Source: Actinopolyspora lacussalsi (GTDB lineage: Bacteria > Actinomycetota > Actinomycetes > Mycobacteriales > Pseudonocardiaceae). Taken from it: a DNA stretch of 64,000 nt. This document shows, piece by piece, positions 1-8,430 of the stretch. The DNA is taken from NCBI GenBank assembly GCA_030803735.1, contig JAURUC010000001.1:3961001-4025000 (forward strand). The letters are read 5' to 3'. Every line of letters begins with the position of its first letter. Within the stretch, counting starts at the first letter, position 1. The translations under genes were made by a program, and so were the position numbers. Below the pieces are notes generated by a model. The model saw only the letters and a program-made list of their open reading frames with translations. It was not told the DNA's origin and did no database searches.

Positions 1-27
1 GCGGTCCAGTTCACCCAACTCGCCACC

Positions 28-1866
28 TCACCAGGTGATTCCGTGGCCGAACGGATAACGCGGTGTGTCGGGGCGGTCCGGATCGGGAACCGGAACCGGC
101 AACTTGCCCGAGGGGGACACCACACCGAACAGCACTCTTGTCAGGGATCGCATCGACACTTCTCGGTAGGAGTAGGTGGCCAGCCAGGTGCCGATGTCGT
201 CAACGCAGGCCGCGTCGTAGGGATCGCGCACAGCCACGGCGATCACGGGGGCGTCCGCACGGCTCAACGAGCGGAGCAGCTCGCGTTGTGCGCCGCCGGA
301 TTCGCGCCAGGCACCGTTGGTCAGCACGATCGTCACGTCGTGCCGTCCGGCGCGGTCGACAGCCTCGCCGATCAGTCGGTCGTCCGGCGAGTCGCCGGTT
401 CGCAGCGTTTCCGCCATTCGGTGGTGCCGTCGGATCTCGGCGGCCAGGGCGGTGGTTGTCGTTTCGCCCCATCCCGTGACGAACACGCTTCCCACCGCTG
501 CTCGCAGCGGCAGCAGACCGGGGTCGTCGCGCAGCGCCGTCACGGTCTCGTCGGTGATCCGCAGCGCCTGCCGCCGGTGCCGGGCAGTGCCGACCGTCCG
601 ATCCACCGCCGCGGTGTCCACCAGGGGAGCCGAGACCGTCCCGCGCCGGTCCTTCATGCTCAGGATCCGCAGCACGCTGCGGTCTATGTCTCGTTCGGAC
701 AGCCTGCCCGAACGCACGGCATCGGTCACCGCCCCGATCGCCGTGGACAGGTCCCCCGGCATCAACAGCTGATCGGCTCCCGCCTCCAGCGCCAGCACGG
801 GAACTTCCTCGGCTGGGTGCAGCTCGTGCACTCCCGCCATCCGCAGCGAGTCGGTGACCACCACCCCCTGGAAACCGAGTTCCTCGCGCAGCAACCCGGT
901 GAGAATCCGCCGCGAAAGAGTCGCGGGTTCCCCGGAGGGGTCGAGTTCGGGGAACTTCAGGTGTCCCGTCATCACCGCGTCGGTGCCCTCGTCGATGGCG
1001 GCGCGGAACGGTGGTGCGTCCAACCGTCGCCACTGCCGCTCGCTGTGGTCGATTACGGGAAGGTCGGTGTGGCTGTCCACACTGGTGTCGCCGTGACCGG
1101 GGAAGTGCTTGACGGTGGCCGAGACCGTGTTTCGCGCCGCGCCCGCGCGTTGGTAGCCGCGTATCTGGGAGCGGGTCAGTTCCGCGGCCAGTTCCGGCGA
1201 GGAGGCGAAGGAACGCACCCCGATGACCGGGTTCTCCGGGTTGACGTTGACATCGCCGACCGGCGCGAAGTTCTGGGTGAAGCCCATGGCGCGCAACTCT
1301 CGACCGGTGATGCGTGCCGCACGGTTCGCCGCGCCCGGCTCGCGGGCCGCTCCCAGCGCCATGCTTCCTGGCAGTACCGTCGCGGGTTCACCTATCCGGG
1401 TGATGGCACCCTGCTCCTGGTCGGTGGCGATGGTCAGTGGAATTCCGGCCCCCGAGTCCAGCGCGGCACGCTGCAACCCGTTCGAGAGTTCGGCGATCTG
1501 CCGTGGCTCCCGCAGACTGTCGGTCCAGGAGAAGTGGATGACGCCGCCGAGCCGGAACCGTCGCACCACCTCGGCGGGAGACCCCACCCCGTACTCGGTG
1601 CGGTTGGTGGGATGGTCGGTGTCGACCGTGGCCCCGTACACCACCGTCACGAAGAGCTGCCCCACCTTCTGCGGTAGCGACATGTTCCGCACTGTGCGGT
1701 GGGCCCAGTCGGTTATCCCCGTGAGCGGTGGCCGGTCGGCTCCTGCCGCATCGGACGCGCCCTGGTGGCGCTGTCCGTCCCTGCCGTCGGCGGCGGCCAA
1801 GGTGCCCAGCGTCGCCGTCCCGAGCGCGACAGTACCGAGCTGCCGCCTGCCGAATGTCGCTGCCAC
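28..1866 (-). CDS. Tat-exported glycoside hydrolase family 3 protein (beta-N-acetylhexosaminidase-like)
   Basis: Family 3 glycosidase that probably removes terminal beta-linked sugars, most likely N-acetylglucosamine from peptidoglycan or chitin fragments, outside the cytoplasm. A twin-arginine signal (GRRQLGT followed by an Ala/Gly/Leu-rich stretch) lies in the first 30 residues. The NagZ-type signature KHFPGHGDT followed by DSH is near residue 253, and the likely nucleophile Asp is in VVTDSLRMAG near residue 339. The C-terminal third is a GH3 C-domain-like alpha/beta fold ending in PFGHGITW. I chose the GTG at 1866 (612 aa) because GGGAG precedes it by 7 nt and it places the RR motif at the N-terminus; the frame stays open to an ATG at 1971, which would add 35 low-complexity residues. 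The neighbour upstream (HAD) is on the same strand about 630 bp away. Exact substrate is not determinable from sequence. Confidence 0.88.
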   Translation of the reverse strand: MAATFGRRQLGTVALGTATLGTLAAADGRDGQRHQGASDAAGADRPPLTGITDWAHRTVRNMSLPQKVGQLFVTVVYGATVDTDHPTNRTEYGVGSPAEVVRRFRLGGVIHFSWTDSLREPRQIAELSNGLQRAALDSGAGIPLTIATDQEQGAITRIGEPATVLPGSMALGAAREPGAANRAARITGRELRAMGFTQNFAPVGDVNVNPENPVIGVRSFASSPELAAELTRSQIRGYQRAGAARNTVSATVKHFPGHGDTSVDSHTDLPVIDHSERQWRRLDAPPFRAAIDEGTDAVMTGHLKFPELDPSGEPATLSRRILTGLLREELGFQGVVVTDSLRMAGVHELHPAEEVPVLALEAGADQLLMPGDLSTAIGAVTDAVRSGRLSERDIDRSVLRILSMKDRRGTVSAPLVDTAAVDRTVGTARHRRQALRITDETVTALRDDPGLLPLRAAVGSVFVTGWGETTTTALAAEIRRHHRMAETLRTGDSPDDRLIGEAVDRAGRHDVTIVLTNGAWRESGGAQRELLRSLSRADAPVIAVAVRDPYDAACVDDIGTWLATYSYREVSMRSLTRVLFGVVSPSGKLPVPVPDPDRPDTPRYPFGHGITW

Positions 1867-1992
1867 GAGGGAGCTCCCGTTCCACGGAACTTGGATTCGC
1901 CGGTGGCGGCCGTCGTGGGTTCTGGAACGCGGCGGAGAACCGAACGCTTGGGAGAACCGTGAGTGTCCCACCGGATACCCGATCGGCTGTGT

Positions 1993-2021
1993 AAGTTACC
2001 CACGGTGTGTGAGGCGGTCAA
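1993..2021 (-). promoter_or_regulatory. Candidate sigma-70 type promoter for the GH3 gene
   Basis: Read on the minus strand there is TTGACC (2021-2016), a 17-bp spacer and TAACTT (1998-1993). This is a good housekeeping-type -35/-10 pair pointing at the GH3 gene; the predicted start would leave a leader of about 120 nt before the GTG at 1866. The rest of the 1867-2498 gap shows no credible gene on either strand. Confidence 0.5.
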
Positions 2022-2498
2022 CGCTACGCGCCGTGCCGGTGACTTTTCGGGTGAGTGGTGCCACCGCGGCAGGGCTCGCCCCCTGGGCATAATGGTGGCG
2101 CCCGCCAGTTCGACTGACGAGCGCCACTCTCCCGGCGCGAACCTGCGGGTTACCAAGCGTGTTCTGACTGTCGTATCCTGCGGGCTCGGCGCCCGGCGTC
2201 CCGGTACGCAACCCTGAGAACGACTGTGCCTTTATTCAGCGGCTGCGCGTGGGTTCCCGCCATCGCGCCCGGAGCCCCGTCGGGGAGACGTTGCTTCTCC
2301 TCCGCAACGTCCCTGGCCAACCAGGGTTCCGTACTTCCTTTGTAGACCGCGTGACGAGCTCTCGCAAGTCCCGGAGCGAGATCGTCTCACGGGCTCGTGA
2401 CGGGCGGGCGGTGAACGGGACTCCTCGCGGGGCGCGGGGCGCTTCTCCCGTGGTCACAGCGGGCGCTTCGGCCCACGGAGGTGGGCGCTCCACCGGCT

Positions 2499-3320
2499 TC
2501 ACCGATTCGCGCGCCGTCGCCGCCACCACAGCCCGTAGGCCACTCCGGCGGCGACGACCCCCAGCGCCACGGCGGCCGTGGTCACGGTGGTCGCGGACGG
2601 AGTGGGGAACCGTGCCCGCAGCGATACCGGGTGCTCGAACACCAGCGCGGGCCAGCCGCGCTGCGCCGCCTCCTTGCGGAGGCCGCGGTCCGGGTTGACC
2701 ACGGTCGGGTGGCCCACCAGCTCCAACAGCGGCAGATCGGTGATCGAGTCGGAGTAGGCGTGGCACTCCGACAGCGGGTAGCCCTCCCGCTCGGCGATCT
2801 CGGCCGCCGCGCGTGCCTTCTCGGTGCCGGTGCAGTAGAACTCCAACTCGCCCGTGTAGCGCCCGTCCTCGATCCGCATCCGGCTGCTCGCCCAGTTCGT
2901 GACACCGAGCAGGCGGGACACGGGGGCCACCACCTCCTCACCGGACGCCGAGAGCACCACCACGTCGTCGTCCTCGGCGCGGTGTTCGGAGATGAGTTGG
3001 GTGGCTTCCCGGTAGACCAGCGGATCCACGATGTCGTGCAGCGTCTCGTCGACGATCGCGTCGACCTGCTCGACGTCCCACCCGGCGCACAGCGAGGCCA
3101 GGTGCTGCCGCATTCGTTCCATCTGGTCGCTGTCCGCGCCCGCGAGCATGAACATGAACTGGGCGTAGGCGCTCTTCAGCACTGCCCGGCGGTTGATCAG
3201 CCCTTCCCGGAAGAACGGTTTGCTGAACGCGAGCGTGCTCGATCGGGCGATGATCGTCCTGTCCAGATCGAAGAACGCCGCCCCGCGTGCTTCGCGGTTC
3301 TCGGCAGCATGCTGGGTCAC
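2499..3320 (-). CDS. HAD superfamily subfamily IB phosphatase with C-terminal membrane anchor
   Basis: Phosphoserine-phosphatase-like HAD hydrolase. The nucleophile motif FFDLDRT (Asp18 and Asp20) is at the N-terminus, a helical cap follows, and the metal-binding loop DSITDLP is near residue 205. The C-terminus has one hydrophobic helix followed by WWRRRRANR, so the enzyme is probably tethered to the membrane with a basic cytosolic tail. The start is taken at GTG 3320 (273 aa) because TATGCT lies 6 nt upstream, suggesting a leaderless transcript; the frame continues to an ATG at 3401 but the extra residues are low complexity. It is divergent from the 6C RNA and ssd, the arrangement of Rv3661 in M. 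tuberculosis. The physiological substrate of this family member is not known. Confidence 0.87.
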   Translation of the reverse strand: MTQHAAENREARGAAFFDLDRTIIARSSTLAFSKPFFREGLINRRAVLKSAYAQFMFMLAGADSDQMERMRQHLASLCAGWDVEQVDAIVDETLHDIVDPLVYREATQLISEHRAEDDDVVVLSASGEEVVAPVSRLLGVTNWASSRMRIEDGRYTGELEFYCTGTEKARAAAEIAEREGYPLSECHAYSDSITDLPLLELVGHPTVVNPDRGLRKEAAQRGWPALVFEHPVSLRARFPTPSATTVTTAAVALGVVAAGVAYGLWWRRRRANR

Positions 3321-3609
3321 ACCGCCAGCATAGGAGCCGTTCCGGCCGGAAGCGCTCCAGTCGGTCCGAGCCGGGGCCCGGACCGCTCCGAGCTGGTTCA
3401 CCGCTCCGGCCGGTCACGCTTGTGCCGCTGCGCGAACGAGCCGTGCCAGTTAACTCTTTCGAATGAAAATAATGCTGGTTTTGAGCACGCAACGTGCAGA
3501 TGCAGTTGCATGTGAACGGTTCGATTAATCCAAATGCAGGTTTTCGACCAGGAACATTCCTCCTAATGGACGCAACGCGTCCGTTCGAGGATGAGCGATA
3601 CAGTGGAGG

Positions 3610-3704
3610 AGGTCCGGTGCACCGGACAGTTCAGCCCAACCCCCCGGGGCTGAACCACTGGCGGCCCTCGTCCCTCCCCCCTGGCGAGGGCCGCCCCTCT
3701 TTTC
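3610..3704 (+). ncRNA. 6C RNA (actinobacterial small RNA)
   Basis: Two consecutive hairpins each expose a run of six cytosines. Hairpin 1: GTTCAGCCC (3629-3637), loop with six C (3638-3646), GGGCTGAAC (3647-3655). Hairpin 2: an 11-bp stem 3660-3670/3685-3695 with six C in a 14-nt loop. The second stem is followed by CCTCTTTTCC, which would act as an intrinsic terminator. A perfect 16-bp palindrome (3612-3627) precedes them and TACAGT at 3599-3604 is a plausible -10 box, so the 5' end near 3610 is inferred. This matches the described 6C RNA (two stem-loops with C6 loops), which in M. tuberculosis also sits between Rv3660c (ssd) and Rv3661 (HAD). The C-rich loops probably pair with G-rich ribosome binding sites of target mRNAs. 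Confidence 0.88.
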
Positions 3705-3744
3705 CGGTCCCGTGTTTTCCGGTCCCGTGTTTTCCGGCCCCGTG
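3700..3744 (+). repeat. Three tandem 15-bp repeats after the 6C RNA
   Basis: The unit TTTTCCGGTCCCGTG occurs at 3700-3714, 3715-3729 and, with one change (T to C), 3730-3744. The first copy supplies the T-rich tail of the 6C RNA terminator, so each copy repeats a TTTTCC tail. The remaining DNA up to ssd (3745-3937) holds no gene. Confidence 0.85.
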
Positions 3745-3937
3745 GTTCCGTCGGTTACGTCCACATCGCCCCGGATCGTCCACAGCTGCTCGATCTCGTG
3801 CTGGCGCACCGGACCCACCCGGCCGCACGGTGGACGGGACAGGGAAGTGAGCAAGGTGAACGCGGCAGGGCGTTGGCCGGCACCGGGGGAGAACTCACCG
3901 TGCCGCCGAGCCCGCCGCTATCGGGGGTGCCAGTGGG

Positions 3938-5122
3938 ATGTCGGAAGACGCGAAGCGGGGACACACGAAGTCGGGACAAGCGAGCCCCGGGCGCGTGACG
4001 CCGGGAGAACCGCTGATCGTCACCGACGATCCCGATCTCGCCGCGGAACTGGCGGGGGTGGCCGCGGCGGCGGGCTGTGAGCCGCGCCGTGTCGCCACGG
4101 TACGAGAGGTGGGCGAGTCCTGGCACGAGGCTCCCGTGGTGCTGCTGGACACCGGGGCGCTGGAGGAGTGCTCGGCGGTGGGGCTCCCACAGCGCTCCGG
4201 GCTGATCCTGGTCACCACGCGGGCGGAGCCGGAGTTCTGGCGAGCCGCCTTCCGGAGCGGGGCACAACACGCCGTCGAACTCGCTTCCGAGGAGCAACGT
4301 CTGGTGGGACTGCTCACCGAACTCACCGAGGACGTCCCGCCCCGGGAGGGAAGTCTGTTGGCGGTACTCGGCGGCTGTGGCGGAGCGGGGGCCTCGGTGC
4401 TGGCCGCCGTCACCGGTGTGCTCGCCGCCCGTGCGGGCGGGCACTGCACGTTGCTCGACTGCGACCCACTGGGCGGAGGTCTGGATCTGCTGCTGGGGGA
4501 GGAACACACTTCCGGGGTGCGGTGGTCGGAACTGTCGCTGGGCACCGGGAGGTTCACCGCCGCGGCGTTGCGGGAGGCCCTACCCTCCCGGCGGCTCGGT
4601 TCCGGCGAGATCGCCACCCTGAGCTGCTCCAGGGACGAGGTGCCGCGCGGCATGACCCCCGATTCGGTGTGCGCCGTGCTCGACGCCGCCCGCAGGGCCG
4701 GTCAGACCGTGGTGTGCGATCTGCCTCGCGTGCAGAACGAGTCCACTCTGGCGGTGCTGCGTCGCGCCGATCTCGTGGTGCTCGTGGTCCCGGCCGAGAT
4801 ACGGGCTTGCGTCGCGGCGGGTGGAGTGCTCGACGCCGTCCGGGACGTCGTGCCCGGACAGCTCCGGGCGATCGTGCGGGGGCCTTCGCCCGGAGGATTG
4901 CGCCTGGTGGACATTCGTCGTGCCTTGGGGCTGGAAGTGCTCACCGTGATGCGAACGGACCGTGGGCTCGCCGCGCTCGTCGATCGGTTCGGATTGTGTG
5001 CCGTTCGGCTCGGTGAGCACCGACCACCGGTTCGTGCCGGCAGGAAACTGCTCACCCAGCTGAACGAGATCACCGGTGAAGTGGCGCGAACGGCTACCCG
5101 GCGGGAGACCCTCGCGCAGTAA
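3938..5122 (+). CDS. ssd: Septum site-determining/TadZ-CpaE-like P-loop protein (Ssd family)
   Basis: MinD/CpaE-family protein expected to position the Tad machinery or the division septum at the membrane. The first 130 residues form a receiver-like region (LIVTDDPDLAAEL at 26-38), followed by a MinD-like ATPase domain. The P-loop is deviant: LGGCGGAGAS near residues 144-153 lacks the usual signature lysine (KGGxGKT), though the second half (TLLDCDPLGGGLDLLLG, VVCDLPR, ADLVVLVVP) is well preserved. This loss is typical for actinobacterial Ssd proteins and suggests weak or absent ATP hydrolysis. ATG at 3938 gives 394 aa. It is the first gene of the tad region, as Rv3660c is in M. tuberculosis, but here it is separated from tadA by about 2 kb holding two small genes. 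Confidence 0.85.
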   Translation: MSEDAKRGHTKSGQASPGRVTPGEPLIVTDDPDLAAELAGVAAAAGCEPRRVATVREVGESWHEAPVVLLDTGALEECSAVGLPQRSGLILVTTRAEPEFWRAAFRSGAQHAVELASEEQRLVGLLTELTEDVPPREGSLLAVLGGCGGAGASVLAAVTGVLAARAGGHCTLLDCDPLGGGLDLLLGEEHTSGVRWSELSLGTGRFTAAALREALPSRRLGSGEIATLSCSRDEVPRGMTPDSVCAVLDAARRAGQTVVCDLPRVQNESTLAVLRRADLVVLVVPAEIRACVAAGGVLDAVRDVVPGQLRAIVRGPSPGGLRLVDIRRALGLEVLTVMRTDRGLAALVDRFGLCAVRLGEHRPPVRAGRKLLTQLNEITGEVARTATRRETLAQ

Positions 5123-5992
5123 GGCCGTTCCCCGTTTCGGCTCGCTCGCGGTGGTACCGGCGGGGATGGCCCTCCGACTCTGTAGCACGAGACTTCGAAC
5201 ACCTTTTTACGTTTCGTGTTCGGTTTTCGGTGTTCTTGCCTCGTGTGGACGCGGAAAGATCATCGAATCTTCCGGTCAAAATCGTGCTTCTTTTCGGTTG
5301 CGATTCGGGATACCCGGCCGTGGAACACCGCGATCGCTTCCGGTGCCGAAATTCGGCACGAGCGTGGTTGCGAGTCCGTCCCAATCCGGCGATGTCGCCG
5401 ATTTCGTGGTGCGCCCGGCACTCCGGGGGCCCGACTGCTCGGGTGAGTCCCGCTTTCGGCATCCGGCTCTCCCCAGGAGAGGAAGCGGTTCTCCCAAGGG
5501 GAAGGACTCGCTACGAGCCGATGCTCGGTACCTACGGCGAAAGGCGCTCACCGATCCGTACCGGAGTGAGCAAGCATCGGTGCTCGGGAGTGTCCCCCGT
5601 GCTCGGTCACGGTGTTTTCCCTGCTTTTCCTCGGTTTCCCCCAGGCTGATCCGTGTATCGTGGTCTCTCTTCGGCTACCTTAGCGTCGTTCGGGACGGTT
5701 CGCACGATGGAAGGAATCAGTGCGGCATGGCTCCCGTGTGCCGGGATCTCGTGTGCCGGGCTCTCGGATGCCGTGCTCCCGGGGCGGGGAGTTTCGATCT
5801 TCGAGGAAGATTCTTTTTCGTTGATGTCGAATTTGATCCGGCAAAGTTCGGGACAATGCCGGTAAACTCGCCGAAGAGTTCTTGCGCGAAGGCCGCGAAT
5901 ACGACGAGGGGTGCCGTGTTCCGTGGTCACATGCTCGTGGATCCCTTCCGGGGTCACGACTATTTCGGACAGTTGTCGGGAGGAGGTTCGCG
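5123..5992 (+). other. 870-bp intergenic region, lower GC than its neighbours
   Basis: No open frame here has convincing codon usage. The stretch is visibly richer in A/T (runs such as TTTTACGTTTCG and GATTCTTTTTCG). At 5735-5779 there is a degenerate 15-bp tandem repeat (GTGTGCCGGGATCTC, GTGTGCCGGGCTCTC, then a diverged third copy). The last 20 bp hold the strong ribosome site of the next gene. A long 5' leader or a small RNA is possible but I cannot support one. Confidence 0.5.
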
Positions 5993-6388
5993 GTGTCCGA
6001 GTCTTCCAGCTCCAGCCCGCGACCCATGGATGTCACGATCGCCGAGAGTGTTGTTCGTACTGCTACCGGAACCGTGGATTCCGAAATGGTGGATCAGATC
6101 GCCAGAGTGTTGGCTCGTCACTCCGCGTTCAGTTCCGAGCTCGCCGATACGGCTGCCAGGGGAATGCTGTCTACCGAGGAAGTCAGCGCCGCGAGTGCGC
6201 GTGCACACGAAGTGACCGAGCGTGAGATCCAACGTGTGCTCGCCACCGCGCGGGCGCACGAGACGGACGCTCCGGTGCCGCCGCAGCCGCGTGGCAGGCC
6301 GGCAGTGGAAACCTACGAGGAGACCTACGAATCGGAGCCGTCGTTGCCCGCGCAGAGCGCGGCGGCGATATTGGGAGTGCATCCCTGA
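5993..6388 (+). CDS. Hypothetical protein, 131 aa, helical
   Basis: Not recognised. GTG at 5993 is set by a perfect AGGAGG at 5981-5986, 6 nt upstream, the strongest ribosome site in this part of the window. The protein begins with a Ser-rich tract, then residues 13-80 look like a small amphipathic helical domain (IAESVVRTATG, DQIARVLARHSAFSSELAD, EVSAASARAHEVTEREIQ), and ends in an acidic Pro/Glu/Tyr-rich tail. No signal peptide or membrane segment. It lies between ssd and tadA, so a role linked to the Tad system is possible but only by position. Confidence 0.7.
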   Translation: MSESSSSSPRPMDVTIAESVVRTATGTVDSEMVDQIARVLARHSAFSSELADTAARGMLSTEEVSAASARAHEVTEREIQRVLATARAHETDAPVPPQPRGRPAVETYEETYESEPSLPAQSAAAILGVHP

Positions 6389-6407
6389 TCGAGCTCTTCG
6401 GTCGGGT

Positions 6408-6446
6408 GGTGGGGCGTGATCAACCGGTCGAGGGTTCCGCCCCACC
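6408..6446. terminator. Hairpin between convergent small genes
   Basis: GGTGGGGCG (6408-6416) pairs with CGCCCCACC (6438-6446) as a 9-bp stem with a 21-nt loop in the 116-bp gap between two convergent genes. There is no U-tract, which is usual in GC-rich actinobacteria. Confidence 0.45.
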
Positions 6447-6504
6447 CCACCGCTCCGTCTCACCGCAGCGCTTCGCGCTCGATTAGCGACCACGGGCCGA
6501 TGTT

Positions 6505-6693
6505 TCAGTGCTCGGGCTGGTGGAGCCGGGACGAGAGCGCGTCGATCGTGTCGTCCAGTTCCGCCAACCGTTGCCGGAGGATCGCGGCGAGTCGCGGATC
6601 CTCGGTTTCCTCCAGCGTCGCGGCGAGCTCGCCGTAACGGGTCAGCAGCGTGGCGATGTCGTTGCCCGATGTCTCCCACCCCTGCTCGTTCAA
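6505..6693 (-). CDS. Small hypothetical coiled-coil protein, 62 aa
   Basis: Not recognised. Starting at TTG 6693 (GGGAG 5 nt upstream) the product is 62 aa with two heptad-like helices (TLLTRYGELAATLEETEDPR and AAILRQRLAELDDTIDAL), most likely a short antiparallel coiled coil. A GTG at 6705 or the ATG at 6756 would extend it by 4 or 21 residues, but the extension is Arg/Gly-rich and has no better ribosome site. It is convergent with the 131-aa hypothetical gene and divergent from tadA. Confidence 0.55.
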   Translation of the reverse strand: MNEQGWETSGNDIATLLTRYGELAATLEETEDPRLAAILRQRLAELDDTIDALSSRLHQPEH

Positions 6694-7200
6694 CTTGACT
6701 CCCACCCTTTTCGTGTGAGCTTCGCCGGCCCCGCGCGGGCCCCGTCGGTACGGCACGAGGCCCCGGAAGTCCGGCTTCGGTTGTCACGGCCCGCGGCCGG
6801 ATTCCTCACCACCGGCTCCGTCGGCGGTTACCCGAACCGAGCGCCCGTCATTCCTTCCCGGACATGTGTGTTCGCCGACCCCTTCGGACCGGTGTTTCGG
6901 GAGTTCGTTGCTCGCCATCGCTGTGTGCCGTGAAGAGTCCTAACACGAATGGCCTAACGGTGCCATGCGACTCGTGCTTCGCGGCCCCGGTGTCCGCCGG
7001 TTCGACAGTGGTGACTCCTACGCCGGTCGGCTCCTCGTCCTCAGCTGTTCGGTGACCGCTTGTCCACAACAGGCCCGCTTGTCCCCAGGAAGTGAGGTTC
7101 GGGATTGGCGCCGAGTCCGGATCGGAGCAGTGTGATCGGTGCGGACGACGACGCGGTGCGGGTGCTTTCCCGACCGCCGGACGGAACTGAGGTGGGAACG
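6694..7200. other. Intergenic region upstream of tadA
   Basis: This 507-bp gap would carry the divergent promoters of the small coiled-coil gene and of tadA. TadA could also begin at TTG 7105 (GAGG 7 nt upstream) or GTG 7132 inside it. I see no other gene or RNA. Confidence 0.4.
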
Positions 7201-8430
7201 ATGCGGCTGTCCACCGAGCGAGGCTCCACCGCGGAGTCGCACACGCCCTGCTCCGAGCGGGTGGACGAGAATCTCGTGAACCGGGTACGGGCACGTCTGG
7301 TCTCCGAGGGGAGCGACCTCACCGCCCACGCCATAGCCGCCGCCGTACGTGAGGAGAGCGGAGCTCCGCTCGGCGACGGCGAGGTTCTCCGCACGATCCG
7401 CCGGCTGCACCGCGAGTTCCTGGGAGCCGGACCACTGGAGTCGTTACTGCGGCGTTCCGATGTCACCGACGTTCTGGTGAGCGGTCCCGACGAGGTGTGG
7501 GTGGACCGGGGAGCCGGCCTGGAACGTGCCGGGGTGAGCTTCACGAGCGAGGAGGAGGTGCGCAGGCTCGCCCAGCGACTGGCACTGGCCGCGGGTCGCA
7601 GACTGGACGACGCCCAACCCTGGGTCGACGGGTGGTTGCCCGAGAGCACGGCGGGCACCACGGTGCGGTTGCACGCGGTACTCGCCCCAGTGGCCGCGGA
7701 CGGGACGTGCGTCTCGCTGCGAATTCTGCGGCCGGCGGTGCACGACCTGGCGAGTCTGTGGCGGCTCTCGGCGTTCGACTCCGACACCTGGTCGTTGCTG
7801 CGCTCGATAGTGGCCGCGCGCCCGGCTTTTCTGGTCACGGGAAGTACCGGCTCCGGTAAGACGACACTGCTCGGTGCGCTGTTGGGGGAGGTGCCCGACA
7901 CCGAGCGCATCGTGTGCGTGGAGGAGGCGCGGGAACTCAATCCGGTGCACCCTCACGTGGTTCGGCTGGTGGCGCGGCCGCCCAACATCGAGGGCAGCGG
8001 ACAGATACGGATGAACGAACTCGTGCGGCAGGCGTTGCGCATGCGACCGGACCGGATAGTGGTCGGAGAAGCGCGCGGTGCCGAGATCCGGGAGCTGCTC
8101 GACTGTCTCAACACCGGTCACGAGGGCGGTGCCGGAACGGTGCACGCCAACTCGCCCGCGGAGGTCCCGGCACGGCTGGAGGCTCTCGGAGCGCAGAGCG
8201 GTATGGGGCGTCGCGCGCTGCACAGCCAACTCGCCGCCGCGATCCGGGTGGTGCTGCACATGCGCCGTACCGCCCGCAGGGGGAGGCATCTCGCGGGGGT
8301 AGGCGTGCTGCACCGGGTCGGTTCGGAAGCCCGGGTGCGGCCGGCGTGGGAAATCGAGTCCGGTTGGGGAGCGGGGCGTCGGCAGCTGCTGGACATGCTC
8401 GCGGCGGGAGCGGAGCGGGCCGAATGCTGA
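7201..8430 (+). CDS. tadA: TadA/CpaF-family secretion ATPase
   Basis: Hexameric traffic ATPase that powers assembly of Flp/Tad pili or secretion through the inner membrane. Walker A TGSTGSGKTT is near residues 213-222, Walker B region VCVEEARELN near 239, and the His box GAGTVHAN near 318; the N-terminal domain (GAGPLESLL, ITDVLVSGPDEVWV-like segment) is typical. ATG 7201 (409 aa) is chosen for the GAGG 8 nt upstream; TTG 7105 would give 441 aa with 32 extra low-complexity residues. It overlaps tadB by 7 bp, so the two are translationally coupled. Homolog of Rv3659c by position and motif. Confidence 0.92.
   Translation: MRLSTERGSTAESHTPCSERVDENLVNRVRARLVSEGSDLTAHAIAAAVREESGAPLGDGEVLRTIRRLHREFLGAGPLESLLRRSDVTDVLVSGPDEVWVDRGAGLERAGVSFTSEEEVRRLAQRLALAAGRRLDDAQPWVDGWLPESTAGTTVRLHAVLAPVAADGTCVSLRILRPAVHDLASLWRLSAFDSDTWSLLRSIVAARPAFLVTGSTGSGKTTLLGALLGEVPDTERIVCVEEARELNPVHPHVVRLVARPPNIEGSGQIRMNELVRQALRMRPDRIVVGEARGAEIRELLDCLNTGHEGGAGTVHANSPAEVPARLEALGAQSGMGRRALHSQLAAAIRVVLHMRRTARRGRHLAGVGVLHRVGSEARVRPAWEIESGWGAGRRQLLDMLAAGAERAEC

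Noticed and set aside
43..1677. Open frame on the plus strand opposite the GH3 gene
   Set aside because: The minus strand carries unmistakable GH3 motifs; the plus frame is composition noise.
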